A DNA stretch of 64,000 nucleotides from Micropterus salmoides (taxonomy: Eukaryota; Chordata; Actinopteri; Centrarchiformes; Centrarchidae). Shown piece after piece: positions 22,330 to 33,297 of the stretch (positions are counted from its first letter, which is position 1; every line of letters starts with the position of its first letter). The DNA lies in the NCBI RefSeq assembly GCF_014851395.1, contig NW_024042261.1, forward strand, positions 36,543,942 to 36,607,941. Reading direction: 5' to 3'. Under the pieces are notes generated by a model. That model was not told the DNA's origin. It ran no database searches and saw only the letters and a list, made by a program, of their open reading frames with translations. Position numbers and translations under genes: made by a program.

Positions 22330-22690
22330 CAAAGGGACCTGGACATGCAGAAGGACCCTGTCAGTGATGCCGTGATTATGCACAAGCTTCTGCACATTGC
22401 ACATTTTTTAGAAGAATCTGTACAGGGTGTGTATGTATTCTGTCCTCAAGAAGCGTAATGTCCACTCTTGTGGGCTCATACAGTTTCTGTGAGGAGGGGT
22501 GTGTGAAGGGACCTCTGACTGTGAACAGAGAGTGTACTGCTTGTTGCTCTGAGCTCAAGCTGCAGATTAGCCACATGGCTAACGGCAGCTTCCTCACACA
22601 GTGTGGGGACAGGCACAGACAGCATTTGTTCAACAACTTCCATAAAAGGAGTAACAAGATTTCAAGATACAGCTTTTTCCGACCCATAGA
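22330..22690 (-). mobile_element. DIRS-related non-coding fragment
   Basis: Its reverse complement resembles 39541-39860 (shared motifs include 'caagcagtacactctct' and 'cacactgtgtgagg'). It is probably the 5' or inter-gene part of the same DIRS family. Confidence 0.45.
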
Positions 22691-22714
22691 TTACTAGTCA
22701 TCTGCTCTGAGCGA

Positions 22715-24300
22715 CGTGGGTCGGCAAGGCAATTTTATTTATATAGCACCTTCCAAGTACTACAGTCATTCAAAGTGACCTTTGTGAAGCTAGATAATTG
22801 CAATACATAATAAAATCAAGATTAAAACAATACACATCTCAGTCAAAGTGCATTATATAGGCGAGAGAGAGAATTAAAAACGAACCAAAAAAACATTTAC
22901 TTAAAGCTGCAAGCGGCCCCCATGCGTGTCTCGGGTGTAGCGACAGCTGGGACTCTTGCACTGCACTCCAGCTGACATGGCTCTGGAGTTATCAATGCAA
23001 AAATCACACCGGTGACGTGCCAAAAATATCTCAAAGTTTGGTTGAGATGTCAGTTAGTTATTCAGTTCAAAGTGGCTGACGTCCGGTTGGGTTTAGGGTA
23101 TAACTCTCCAGCTTCCTGTTTAATTGCGAATAATTACTCACCAAGGCAAGAGCATTTGACAAGAACTTTGAGATGGATGTGCTCAACCTGCTATGGCATA
23201 AATGCCTCACTATGGACATTTTTGACATAAGTAATACATTTTAACGTTTCCTTTCCAGATGCCAGTAAGTGGCACTATCATTATGACTGGATATTGACAT
23301 GCAAGTCTCTAAAAGGTTTACTTGTGAATTTTGGGACAGATCTGACTATGTCGTCCTGCATTTACATGCTACTTTCTTTTTCATGGCGGACATCAATTCA
23401 ACGCCGCGCCCATGCCGTTTGATCAATCAAAAATAGCTTCGCAATTTAACATCACAAGGCTCTTAAGATTGCGCTGCCTGCATTTAAAGAGTTGATCGGG
23501 TTAAAGTTCTAGGAGCAGTTTGTTAAAGTACTTAAAGACAGTGTAAATGGGGTAAAATTTTGTAAATAATTCAAAATGGCTGACTTCCTGTTGAGTTTAG
23601 GGTATAACTCCAAGAGACTTATTATTAAGTCTAGAGATGATACATCGGTCTTTCACATTTCATACAGCTAGGTAAAATGTATTGCAGGGGCTGCTTTGTT
23701 GAAATTGTGTAGGGGGTGCTATTGAGCCAATTTTACACAACCACGCCCCCAAACCATATCAGCCAAGACAAAACAATCCTCTGAGGAGCGTGCCATGTTT
23801 TGTGAGCGTTTGATTATCCCTAGCCATGTGACAGCTTCAAAGGCTTTAGGGGGCGCTATAGAGCCAATGTGCCACCCTCAATCTTAAAAATAACAAAAAA
23901 TTGAAACATTACCAGTTGGAGTATGGCTGCAAAGTTTTGTGGCTCTTTGAGCATCCTAAAGGCCTCAAATAACTGTTTAAAAAATTGAAAATGACACAGG
24001 AAGCACAAAATGCCTCACTTCCTGTTAACAAAAATCTCAAAGAAATTAGAAATGTGGACTTAATAAGAGCAATAATCCCACCACATCTCATGAAGATCAA
24101 AGAAACCTTTTCCAAAACATAGTGTTTGTTTTATTGCGCTATTGAGCCCCCTGGCCACGCACATCCCCAATCACTGCAGAACATTGGAATTCCCACCATG
24201 AGGGTTCAAGTACCCCAAGGTCTTGAAAAATGAGTTCTCCGGGGCTCTAAATACTATAAAAAGAGATCAAATAAAAGTAACAACTGATATTAAAACAATT
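22715..24300. repeat. Unclassified dispersed repeat region
   Basis: It starts with 'ggcaaggcaattttatttatatagcacctt', the reversed tail of a common fish LINE/SINE type. It continues with blocks such as 'agtggctgacgtccggttgggtttagggtataactct' (23064-23108) that recur, diverged, at 23572-23615. That internal duplication and the 'gggggcgctat' motifs are typical of an old fish repeat without coding capacity. Confidence 0.4.
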
Positions 24301-24339
24301 ACAACAATGAGATTAGTATCGGCCAGCAGCAAGCAATCC

Positions 24340-24660
24340 GGTTGCTAGAAGTCATTAGCCACAGCTAATGTGGCCCATCCGGTACCACCAAGCAAGGACC
24401 CACCTGCCCAGAGCCGACATAAGCCATATAATCCCCCAAAACCTGTCACCAATGACAACATGGGAAGGCAGAGAACCGACCCAGGCGTAAAAAGCTGGAG
24501 ACCGGATGGAGGGCTTTGCAGCTGTGCAGGTGCAGACGAGGTCACGACAGAGCCCCGCACACTCACAGAAGACAATCACTGAGACAGAATGCAGTACTGA
24601 GTGAGTCAGCGAGAAGCGGGAGACATCCCACAGGTTAGAAAAAGGCCAGGGTTTGCAACT
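24340..24660 (-). mobile_element. DIRS 3'-end fragment
   Basis: The minus strand corresponds to the recombinase stop region and 3' non-coding end. 'gggatgtctcccgcttctcg' aligns with 41200-41225, and the 'cctgcacagctgcaaag' segment aligns with 41365-41385. It is similar to 13370-13620. Confidence 0.6.
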
Positions 24661-24669
24661 CAATAGCGT

Positions 24670-26365
24670 ATTCTGCACACGATGGAAACCCTGGCATAAA
24701 GTAAACAGCCTTCTGGAGGCATCTTTACCCTTTCTCATTTCACACAGGGAGTGATGAGGAGACTGTGACCTAGGTTGGAAAAGCCTGGGAGTAAGTTTCG
24801 TACTTTCGAAGTAGTGCATGATACTGTAATCGATAACTGTTGTTATGTTTGTAATTTGGCTTGTACTTATACATACGTCATTTCTCACATGGTATACATT
24901 ATAAGACTCTCTCAGTTAACCAACTAAAACACTCTTAATTGAAAACCTCTCACACTGATTTAGTGTTTCAACTCTCATATATAATCTATTGAAATTTAAA
25001 ATGTCAACAGAAATAACTTTGACAGACTTTTCACAATTACAGCTGAAATATTCTCAAACACTACCGAAATGTTATACGCTCATATACAAAAATCCTCATA
25101 CATACACCATAGACATTTTAGCTGAAAGTGTTAGTTACACATGTAACCCCAAGTTTGGCTTCTGTCTTGTAAAAGGTGGCAGATTTAATGCATTTAAATC
25201 ACATTTTTCAAAAGATATCTGCCTAAGACATAGCAGTAATTGCTTTTGCTGCCCTGCCAACACATTCTGCACAGTTTTGAAAAAGGAAAGTCTGTCAAGA
25301 TGGTCAAGTTAACAGTTTGTTTTGCTACATGTGCCAAATCCACCGTTACAAACTAATGAAGTTGTAATAAAGTTTATTAATTAAGCATCCTCAGAAGATC
25401 TCCTACAGCTGCTGAAGTTCTGGCACGGATGGGAAGTTTTTCCACACAAACTCATCGTCGAAGTTGGACGTGGCAGCATGCCTACAGCCAGCACATGCTT
25501 CGAAACAATCAAGCTCCAATCATCATCATTATCAGCCATACAGTGTTTTTCGTGAAGCTCTTTTTGCAAGCATCAACACCGTGGAAAGTGAATTTGGGCT
25601 TGTTTAAGGCCAAACATTGTAAACTGGATTAATGATCGCTGTAATTTTACAACCACAATTATTAGTTTTAATATTTTAAATGTTTTGTTTTATCTCTGGA
25701 AAGTTGAAAATAGTTCAGATAACACCTATGAATGCAGAGAATCCTCAGGCAGCTCCTTAGGGTGTAAAAATGTAAGTTAGTCGGTTCTATGCATGTTGAA
25801 ATCTAGAAGGTCTGGTACCATTTTGAACAAAAATGTCAAAATCTAAGTTTTGTCCCCCCCTCTTTCCTAATGTAAAGTTTTATTTGGCATTGCCTTCCTG
25901 GCTCAGGCAATTTCGGGGATGGCTCATATAGAAGGTGGTTTACTAAGAGACCAGTCAATCACTCATACACTCCACATCAGTTGCAGACAAAATGTATAGA
26001 AATGTTGAGGGAGAAAAAAAAAAGTTGTCAAGGCCGGTGCAACTTCTTTTGTGCTGCTGTTGCTTCTAGCTGAAGGCAGCAGTGATGATGTCTGCAGCAG
26101 GGGTGGGTACGTCTAATGTAGACCTACTCTTATTTTCGCTACATTTTCCATTCATACATTTTATAACTTAACCAGTCTGTAATCTGCATTTTGCTTCATT
26201 AACTGAAATGAGCTGTCATCCAGGCTGTGCGCGCAGTTAGCGCTGTCCTGTGGCGCTGGTTGGGCGCTTGTCATAGTCACAGAGCTGGGTGGATGCCAAC
26301 ATTTAGAAAATCAGGCAAATATCTTTTCAATTTAAGGCTTTATTGTTCTACTAATACAACTGAAA
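24670..26365. other. No recognisable gene
   Basis: A 107-codon plus-strand frame at 24989-25312 is Cys-rich near its end (NCFCCPANTFC). It has no family signature that I know and no supporting context. The rest is AT-rich non-coding DNA. Confidence 0.35.
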
Positions 26366-26584
26366 TAATATAATAATAATAATAATCTATTTATTTATTT
26401 GTAGAGCACTTTTCACAAACAAGTTACAAAGTGCTTTAACAAGTGTAAAGACAATAATACCCAAAAAACAATAATACAGAAACAATACAAGATAAAAGCA
26501 AGAAAACATTGAAAGACTAAAATACACGTTTAAGATAAATATAAAATAAGTAAAATAGAATAACATAAAAGGGATAAAATAAAA

Positions 26585-28130
26585 TCAAATAAGATCGGGA
26601 AAGGCTCTCCTATAAAAGTGTGTTTTAAGAAGGGACTTAAAAGAGATCACTGACTCAGCCGACCTGATTTCCTCGGGCAGGCTGTTCCAGAGCCTCGGGG
26701 CCCTGACAGCAAACGCTCTGTCCCCTTTAGTTTTCAGTCGAGACTCTGGAACAGACAGCAGACCTCTGCCCGAGGATCTCAAGGTACGTGCTGGTGTGTA
26801 TGGGACTAAAAGGTCAGAAATATAACAAGGCGAGAGGCCATGAAGAGCTTTAAGTGATCAATAAAATTTTAAAGTCAATTCGAAAACATACTGGGAGCCA
26901 GTGTAATGAAGCTAAAATAGGAGTAATGTGGTCATATTTCTTTGTTCTGGTGAAAAGCCTGGCAGCTGAGTTCTGGACAGTCTGGAGTCGATCAGTAGAT
27001 TTTTGGGTTAAACAGGTGAAAAGGCTGTTGCAATAATCCAGGCGTGATGAGATGAAGGCGTGTAAAATGGTTTTGGTGTCCTTAAAAGTTAACATAGATC
27101 GAATTTTTGCTATATTTCTAAGTTGATAAAAACATGATTGAACAAGCTTTTTGGTGTGCTGCTTGAAATTAAAATTACTATCAAGCCAGACACCAAGGTT
27201 CTTTACAACAGGCTTAATTTGATTTACTAGGGAACCAGCAGATGGCAGTATTTGATTTGCCATCTGCTGGGACCCAATGACCAGGATTTCTGTTTTGTCT
27301 GAGTTCAGCTGGAGGAAATTATTTGATTATTTTTTAACTTCACAAAGGCAGTCGATAAGTGAACTCAGCATTCCAGGGTCTGAGGATCTGACGGGCAAGT
27401 ACAATTGTGTGTCATCAGCATAAATATGAAAAGAAATACCATGTTTATGGATAATATGTCCAAGGGGAAGCAGATACAAGGAAAACAAAATGGGTCCTAT
27501 GACCGACCCCTGAGGCACACCATATTTAACTGGACAGAACGAAGAGACATAGTTGTTTACAGACACGCAGAACTTCCTATTTGACACGTAGGATGAAAAC
27601 CATTCTAGAGCAGTACCAGAGATCCCCACCCAGTGCCTCAGTCTGTCTAACATGATGTTGTGATCAATGGTGTCAAAAGCAGCGCTAAGGTCCAGGAGTA
27701 CCAGGACTGAGCACATGCCTTCATCAGCAGACATTAAAAGGTCATTGGTGACTTTAAGCAGGGCAGTCTCAGTGCTGTGGTACTTCCTGAAACCAGACTG
27801 AAACTTTTCAAATAAGTTGGTATTTTCCAGTACAGTGAGCAGCTGTTTGGACACAATTCTTTCTACAATCTTTGCAATAAAAGGCAGTTTTGAAATTGGT
27901 CTAAACTTTTGATGGAGGGAGGGATCTAAACCAGGTTTCTTTAAAAGTGGGTTCACACAAGCCGTTTTAAAATAATTAGGGACACAACCAGTAGATAGGG
28001 AGCTGTTGAAAACAGAGATCAAATGGGGCCCGACAGAATCCATTACTTTCAGTAAAAACTTTGTAGGTATTACATCAAGTGGGCTGGAGGACACTCTCAT
28101 TTGTGATACTGTTTTTAAAAGCTCAGACAA
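26585..28130 (-). pseudogene. L2 reverse transcriptase and ORF2 C-terminus
   Basis: Frame 28130-27327 contains FRPISKLPFIAKIVERIVSK, FQSGFRKYHSTETALLK, LLDLSAAFDTIDH, YGVPQGSVIGPILFSLYLL and the YADDTQLYLPV catalytic box, all intact. A frameshift near 27320 leads to frame 27263-26850 (NLGVWLDSNFNFKQH, SRLDYCNSLF, the thumb region). A final shift leads to 26782-26585 (RLWNSLPEEIRSAES), which ends at the ORF2 stop. The catalytic core is intact, so only a few point changes separate this copy from an active one. Confidence 0.9.
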
Positions 28131-28649
28131 GTCGATGGGATAAAACTCTCTTGTTGCTGGTGAGGGACCTCTGAGTAAGAGGCCGTGGGGGTAATAGAGG
28201 CTCTGATTGACACCACCTTATTGGTAAGATAAAAACAATTCACAGTCATCATTACTTCCAGCTGAGGCACAAGGAGGGGTTGGGTTTACCAGCTGATCCA
28301 CAGTCTTAAACAGAAACCTGGGATTGTGTTTATGTGTAGTAATGAGTTCAGAAAAATTGTGTGTTCTCGCATCCTTAACCATGTTATTGTAGTTAATTAA
28401 TAAATCCTTCAGACTGAGGTAATGGACTTGGAGACTGGATTTTTTCCATCTGCGCTCTGCTTTCCTGCATTCCCTTTTTAGGCTGCGAATGCTGTCATTT
28501 ATCCAGGGTTGCTTACTAGCTTTAGACGTAGGTCTAACCTTTAGAGGAGCAGTAATATTTAGTGACGACAAGCAGATATGATTGAAATGATCGACCAGAT
28601 TGTTGGTGTTGGAATCAGACAGGTTTTTTGGCTCTGAAAGAATGCGCAA

Positions 28650-29280
28650 AACTTTGAAACACTTTGTTCATTAAAGAAGCGAGAACCCATGGAGCTTGGT
28701 GAGGCGGCATGAGTAACAGGAGAATCGCAGCTACACACAATACATCTGTGGTCAGATATGGTCATGTCCACTAATTCCACCGAGGAAGGGTAAAAACCAA
28801 GTCCAGTGTATGACCACGGTTATGTGTTTGCCCTTTGACATGTTGTTTGAAGTTAAAAGAAGTGGCCATATTTAAAAAGTCACTTGCATTAATATTGGTG
28901 GGGTCATCAACATGAATATTAAAATCGCCACAAAGAACAATTCATAAGTCATAATTTAAAACCAGAGTAGATAAAAATTCAGAAAGTTCTGATAAAAATC
29001 CTCCAGGCGGTTTTGGGGGGCGATAAATTATAACAAATATGATAGGTTGCAGCCCTCCAACATTAAGAGTGAGAACTTCAAAGGAGTTAAATTCATCACA
29101 GCGTACTTGATGACATTTTAAATTTTTCCTATACACGCTCACTAGCCCACCACCACGACCACTGACCCTCGGTTGACTAAAACAATCATATTGAGGCGGA
29201 CACAGTTCAGCTTGCTGGCTATAGTCATTCATTTGCAGCCAGGATTCAGTTAAAAACATAAAATCTAGATTTGCAGACAA
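28650..29280 (-). pseudogene. L2 APE-type endonuclease
   Basis: This is the domain that nicks the target DNA to prime reverse transcription. Motifs in order are LTESWL (catalytic Glu), VSGRGGGLVSVYR, FEVLTLNVGG, FVIIYRPPK, then after one in-frame stop LCGDFNIHVDD (catalytic Asp/Asn), HTLDLVFTL and TISDHRC (catalytic Asp-His). All key residues are present. The stop between NYDL and the GDFN motif (near 28940) and a later frameshift prevent translation in one piece. The true N-terminus lies a little upstream of the Met at 29280, as the family normally has about 30 more residues. Confidence 0.85.
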
Positions 29281-29460
29281 GATAAAATCATTTACTTGAA
29301 AGTGATCTCACATTGAAGAGAGCCATTTTAAATGAGTTTGTTCTGGGTGCTGGAGTTGGTGCAGTTGTCCTAATCCTTAAGAGATTTCTATTATTTCTGT
29401 GTGGGATGTGCACATTTCGGTTTACTGGTCTATGCGTGATGATGACAGGAATAGAAGTCC

Positions 29461-29928
29461 TCAATCCGCTGGATGGACTGGAGTGTCGTCAGACAGGGCT
29501 GCATAGCGGTTGGAAAGGCCGATGTGCGGAGGAGAGGCAGCCCCGTCCGAGCCTCTCTTGCAGCCACGGACCACCACTTCAGCCCAGGTTGACTGATGCT
29601 TCAGAGTCAAGCAAAAGGAAAGCCTGGGAAGGGTAGAGGGGTCCCATAGCACAGTGTCCTGGATGTTAGCGGTTGCGCTAAGAGAAACAATCTGTTTGGC
29701 TTGTACTGAAGCTACATCCATAAAGCCAGTCAGCAGGGAATCTTTCTCTTTGAGTTCCTCTGAAAGTCGTCGGATGTCTTCCATAAGGTCAGCAATCTTC
29801 TTGTTCGCTTTCTTAAGGAGTGTAAAGTCCTCATGGGGCAGAGTTATCTCGGCTAGCATAGCCACCGGAGCTTTGTTGTGGTCTGTAGCGTTGATGGCGT
29901 TTTTACGGTCATCTAGCTTAAAATCCAT
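29461..29928 (-). CDS. L2 ORF1 protein
   Basis: An open frame of 155 codons. It begins MDFKLDDRKNAINATDHNKA, followed by a charged heptad-like region (KKANKKIADLMEDIRRLSEE, then LKEKDSLL) that should form a coiled coil. ORF1 proteins of L2-type LINEs bind the element RNA and help assemble the RNP. The Met at 29928 is chosen because the plus-strand copy at 1511 starts at the same place. The C-terminal end (TPVHPAD) may be truncated by a frameshift, since there is no RNA-recognition or zinc-knuckle domain after the coiled coil. Confidence 0.7.
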   Translation of the reverse strand: MDFKLDDRKNAINATDHNKAPVAMLAEITLPHEDFTLLKKANKKIADLMEDIRRLSEELKEKDSLLTGFMDVASVQAKQIVSLSATANIQDTVLWDPSTLPRLSFCLTLKHQSTWAEVVVRGCKRGSDGAASPPHIGLSNRYAALSDDTPVHPAD

Positions 29929-30289
29929 GTCGGATGACTAAAATCCTTAACCCACATAAAACTTAAGTTAAAAACTTAAGTTAAATAAAAAGGATGTAAA
30001 AAATGTAAAGTAAAAGTGTGGATTAAAACTGGATAAGAGTCCGGTTTAAGACGGAGCTTCGGACAGGTGACTACAGACGAGTACAGACTACGTCAGCAGT
30101 TACGTCAGCGGTCTGATAACATCTAGTAACAGCAGCCCTCGCTGTACTAAAGATAGTACCTTTCCTTTACTATTAAACATATGTTTTACAATTGGACGAG
30201 ACTGGAAACTATATTCCTACCTACACATTGTTTACAGCTTGAAGATGGAAGGTCTTTGTCCACAATCCTCATACGTGAGGCCTAAATCT

Positions 30290-30690
30290 TCTACAAACTA
30301 TGCAATCTGTATGTGCAGAAATATCTGTAGTTTTTCAAAGCTCACCAGTTCACCATACACACTCATACTGCAGCTAGAGTGCTGAGATCCGCCAGTCTCC
30401 AGAAGCAGATTTAAAACCAGAGGCGATCGAACCTTTAGTGTAGCTGCCCCTAACCTGTGGAACAACCTGCCAGTCCATATCAGAACGGCCCCAACTCTCA
30501 AACGTTTTAAATCACTGTTAAAAACACATCTCTTTTCTTTGGCACTTTCTTCGAGTTAAGTCTGTTATCATTCCTGGCAATTTTAATATCACTATATATT
30601 GTATACTGTATATTATAATGTTTTATTGCTGTGTGAGGCCAACCTTGGTTGTTTTAAGTGTGCTATATAAAAAAAACTGATATTGATTGA
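30290..30690 (+). pseudogene. Another L2-type LINE 3' end
   Basis: The frame reads SRFKTRGDRTFSVAAPNLWN, then NLPVHIRTAPTLKRFKSLLK and THLFSLAF, the conserved ORF2 C-terminus. A short 3' UTR ends with 'gtgctatataaaaaaaactgatattg'. It is 5'-truncated and clearly a different L2 subfamily from the copy at 26370-30140. Confidence 0.8.
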
Positions 30691-30699
30691 TATTGGTAT

Positions 30700-33158
30700 T
30701 GATACAAGGTGATACTTCTCCTCCTGCTCGGCCAGGCTTTCCATGTTGATGGGGTGCTGTGGCTTGACCAAAACTTTTTCTTTCCAGCAGAAGGCTTCTT
30801 ATATTCTTTTTTTTTTGTGGTTTGTTTTGTATGAAGAACACATCCAGCTCTGTTGGCTGAGACACAGTATGTCAGAAAAAAACCTTCTATTCTTGTATTT
30901 GTGTGTTTTATATTTGAGGATTAACAGGGTGAGGAGATCACATCATGTCTGCTTTGATGATGGTAGAGCTGGAAAATAATTTAGTGTTTACTGCCCTGCA
31001 GTGGTCACAAAGAGGAACTACCTCAAGGCAGCACATGTCAAGTCAGTGGTAACGCAGTAAGAAAACACACACATAAGTAATGTTTTGGACTATAACATAC
31101 TTTCTGCAGCAAAATTCATTTGGTTTTCTGTTGTGAGTGATTAAAAGTGGAAAAGGGCGTGTACTATTCTTTACAAATACTGTATTAATAATAAGGTAGT
31201 AGGAAGTATTCTTTAAGATATTTGTTCAAATTTTCAGTGGCAAATATTTAAACTTAACATTGATTATACATTGATTTTTGCTAGTTGAAAAGATAAATTA
31301 AATTTTATATTTTACCACTGTGAACATACAAATGTATTTTGGAAAAATTTGAACATTTTATTAACAGAAAAACGGGAAAGAGTGTATCAATGTATGTATT
31401 TGATTTCATATTTTATGTTGTACTTCATGGTCCTTACAAAGTGGTAAGGTAAATAATAAGGTAAGGCTATATTGTGCAGCTCCTCATCATACTTGGAAAG
31501 TTCCACACCAAAAATTAAAGTGGACTGGATCTAAACCCTGCTTCAATCGATTTACTGTTGAACTGAAACACAACTGCACCTCAGCAGAACACTTAAAAAA
31601 TAAAGAACTGAATTTGAGCTTCTGGCAATGTAAGACGTATCTGATTATTTGTATCTTTACAATTTTTGTTGATATAATGAACTTTACATCAATAAATTAA
31701 AATAACACAGTAAGACACCACACTGACATCTCAGACACCAATATTTAAAAAATAAATCTAACGTAACAAACTGAAGCAATCAAAAAAAAGAGAGAAATAT
31801 TGATAAAATGATTATGTAATTGCTCTTTAGTGGTCACAGCTAGATCCTCCAACTCCACATCCTTTAATCATAATAATAGAGATATGCATTCTTGTTTGGA
31901 GGTAGTCATGTTAATATTAGGTAATAATATCTGTACGAATTCCAATCGAACAGCAGTCAGGTGCAAAAATATGTTACCAAAATGTCAAGCTCATAAGGAG
32001 TTGCAATTCGTTATGATACACTTGAAAAAATGCCATTATGGTAAGAATCTGGTCTATCAAAATAAAAGCCACAAAACTCAGAACAAAGTTTTTTATTTTT
32101 TGCTTGCACCACGTGTTGAGTGTTTTTAACAGATGGAATTTGCACACCATTTATATTATATTCTTCTGTGAAGTTCACCTTGTACATCTTGCCCTGTTTC
32201 ATATACTGACTGATATGAATAAGATATTGAAAGTGTTGTCTGATTGTATAAATAGAATAAACCAACACCTATTTGATTAATATTCCCCCTGAGTGCACAA
32301 TAAAAAAAACATTTAAGAAAATAAAAAAGAAGAGATGTTCTATCAAAACAACCCAACACCAGTTTGATTGATATTCCCTTGCGAGCACAAATAAATACAA
32401 GATTCAGTAAAATAGTCTGACATTACTCTTACTTGACAAATTATTACTAACATACTACAGACCAATGCAACTGATTGTCATTTATATTTAATTCATATAC
32501 TTTTAATAAGTTGGTGCAATTTTAAAGTTAGTTCCATAATTTCTATTGTGTAATAAAGGGTTGAAATACCTGCAACTAGAATAGAAAAAACCTGTTTGAG
32601 GACCTTAACCTTTGACAAGTTCAGTTCATTGTGGATGTTTGCGCCAAGTTTGAAGAAATGCCCTCTATTGTCAGCATGGTGAACATGGTAAACATTATAC
32701 CTGATTAACATACACATGTAGCATTGTCTTAGTGAACATTTTAGCATGCATTAGCATTTAGCTCAAAGCACCACGGTGCCTGAGTACAGCCTCACAGCAG
32801 AAGGGTCCAGCTTTGGCCTGTAGACCAGGGAGCCCATTGTGTATAATCTCACAATGGACCAATGGAGGACTATGAGGTCGCTGTTGAATCTAGTTCGAAG
32901 TTCATCACAAAAGAAGATGGCATTTGAGATTGTAATCCACCTTTTAGTTTCAGTCTTTATGCTAATGTTATGACTCCCCGTATTGTTTAATTTTATGCTG
33001 CCATCAAGTACAATGTTTACACATGGGTGGTAGAAATTGTGCATTCATGTTGTGTTGGAATAATTGGAAATTTGTTTTCCCTAACTGGGAAATTCAAGTG
33101 AACGCCCTCTGAAGTCAGAACAATTTGGAAAGTCAAAGAGATTTGTGGCACACACACT
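30700..33158. other. Non-coding region downstream of the GT92 gene
   Basis: AT-rich sequence without a recognisable gene. The part next to 33159 should contain the 3' UTR and polyadenylation site of the minus-strand gene, but I cannot place the site with confidence. Confidence 0.4.
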
Positions 33159-33297
33159 CTACTGCATGCTGTTCTCTTGTAGAAATCCACTCTCTTTGAG
33201 CACAGTATTGACAGTTTGTATGAGGCGGGTGCTGTAGCTCAGCAGTCGGTCATCGTAAATCAGCTGGTCTGGTTTCAGTTTGGTTTGTATCGCAGCT
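33159..33297 (-). CDS. GT92 exon 9: C-terminus
   Basis: The acceptor is CTTTCTGTCTGTGCAG|A. It completes Arg 426 and encodes AAIQTKLKPDQLIYDDRLLS, then a helix STRLIQTVNTVLKESGFLQE, with the stop TAG at 33161-33159. The L-I-x-D-x-R-L-L motif followed by a helix is the usual end of GT92 proteins. Confidence 0.9.

Larger units (their letters stand above)
26370..30140 (-). mobile_element. Near full-length L2-clade LINE
   Basis: Reading down the minus strand there is a 5' UTR (about 30140-29929), ORF1 (29928-29461), an APE endonuclease (about 29280-28650), a linker (28649-28218), RT (28130-26850), a C-terminal block (26782-26585) and a 3' UTR ending in an (ATT)n-type tail near 26370. At roughly 3.8 kb this is close to a complete L2. 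Only a handful of stops and frameshifts break ORF2: a stop just after NYDL near 28940, then interruptions near 28200 and 27300. It is closely similar to the copy at 3230-5046. No host gene lies around it; it sits downstream of the GT92 gene on the same strand. Confidence 0.92.
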
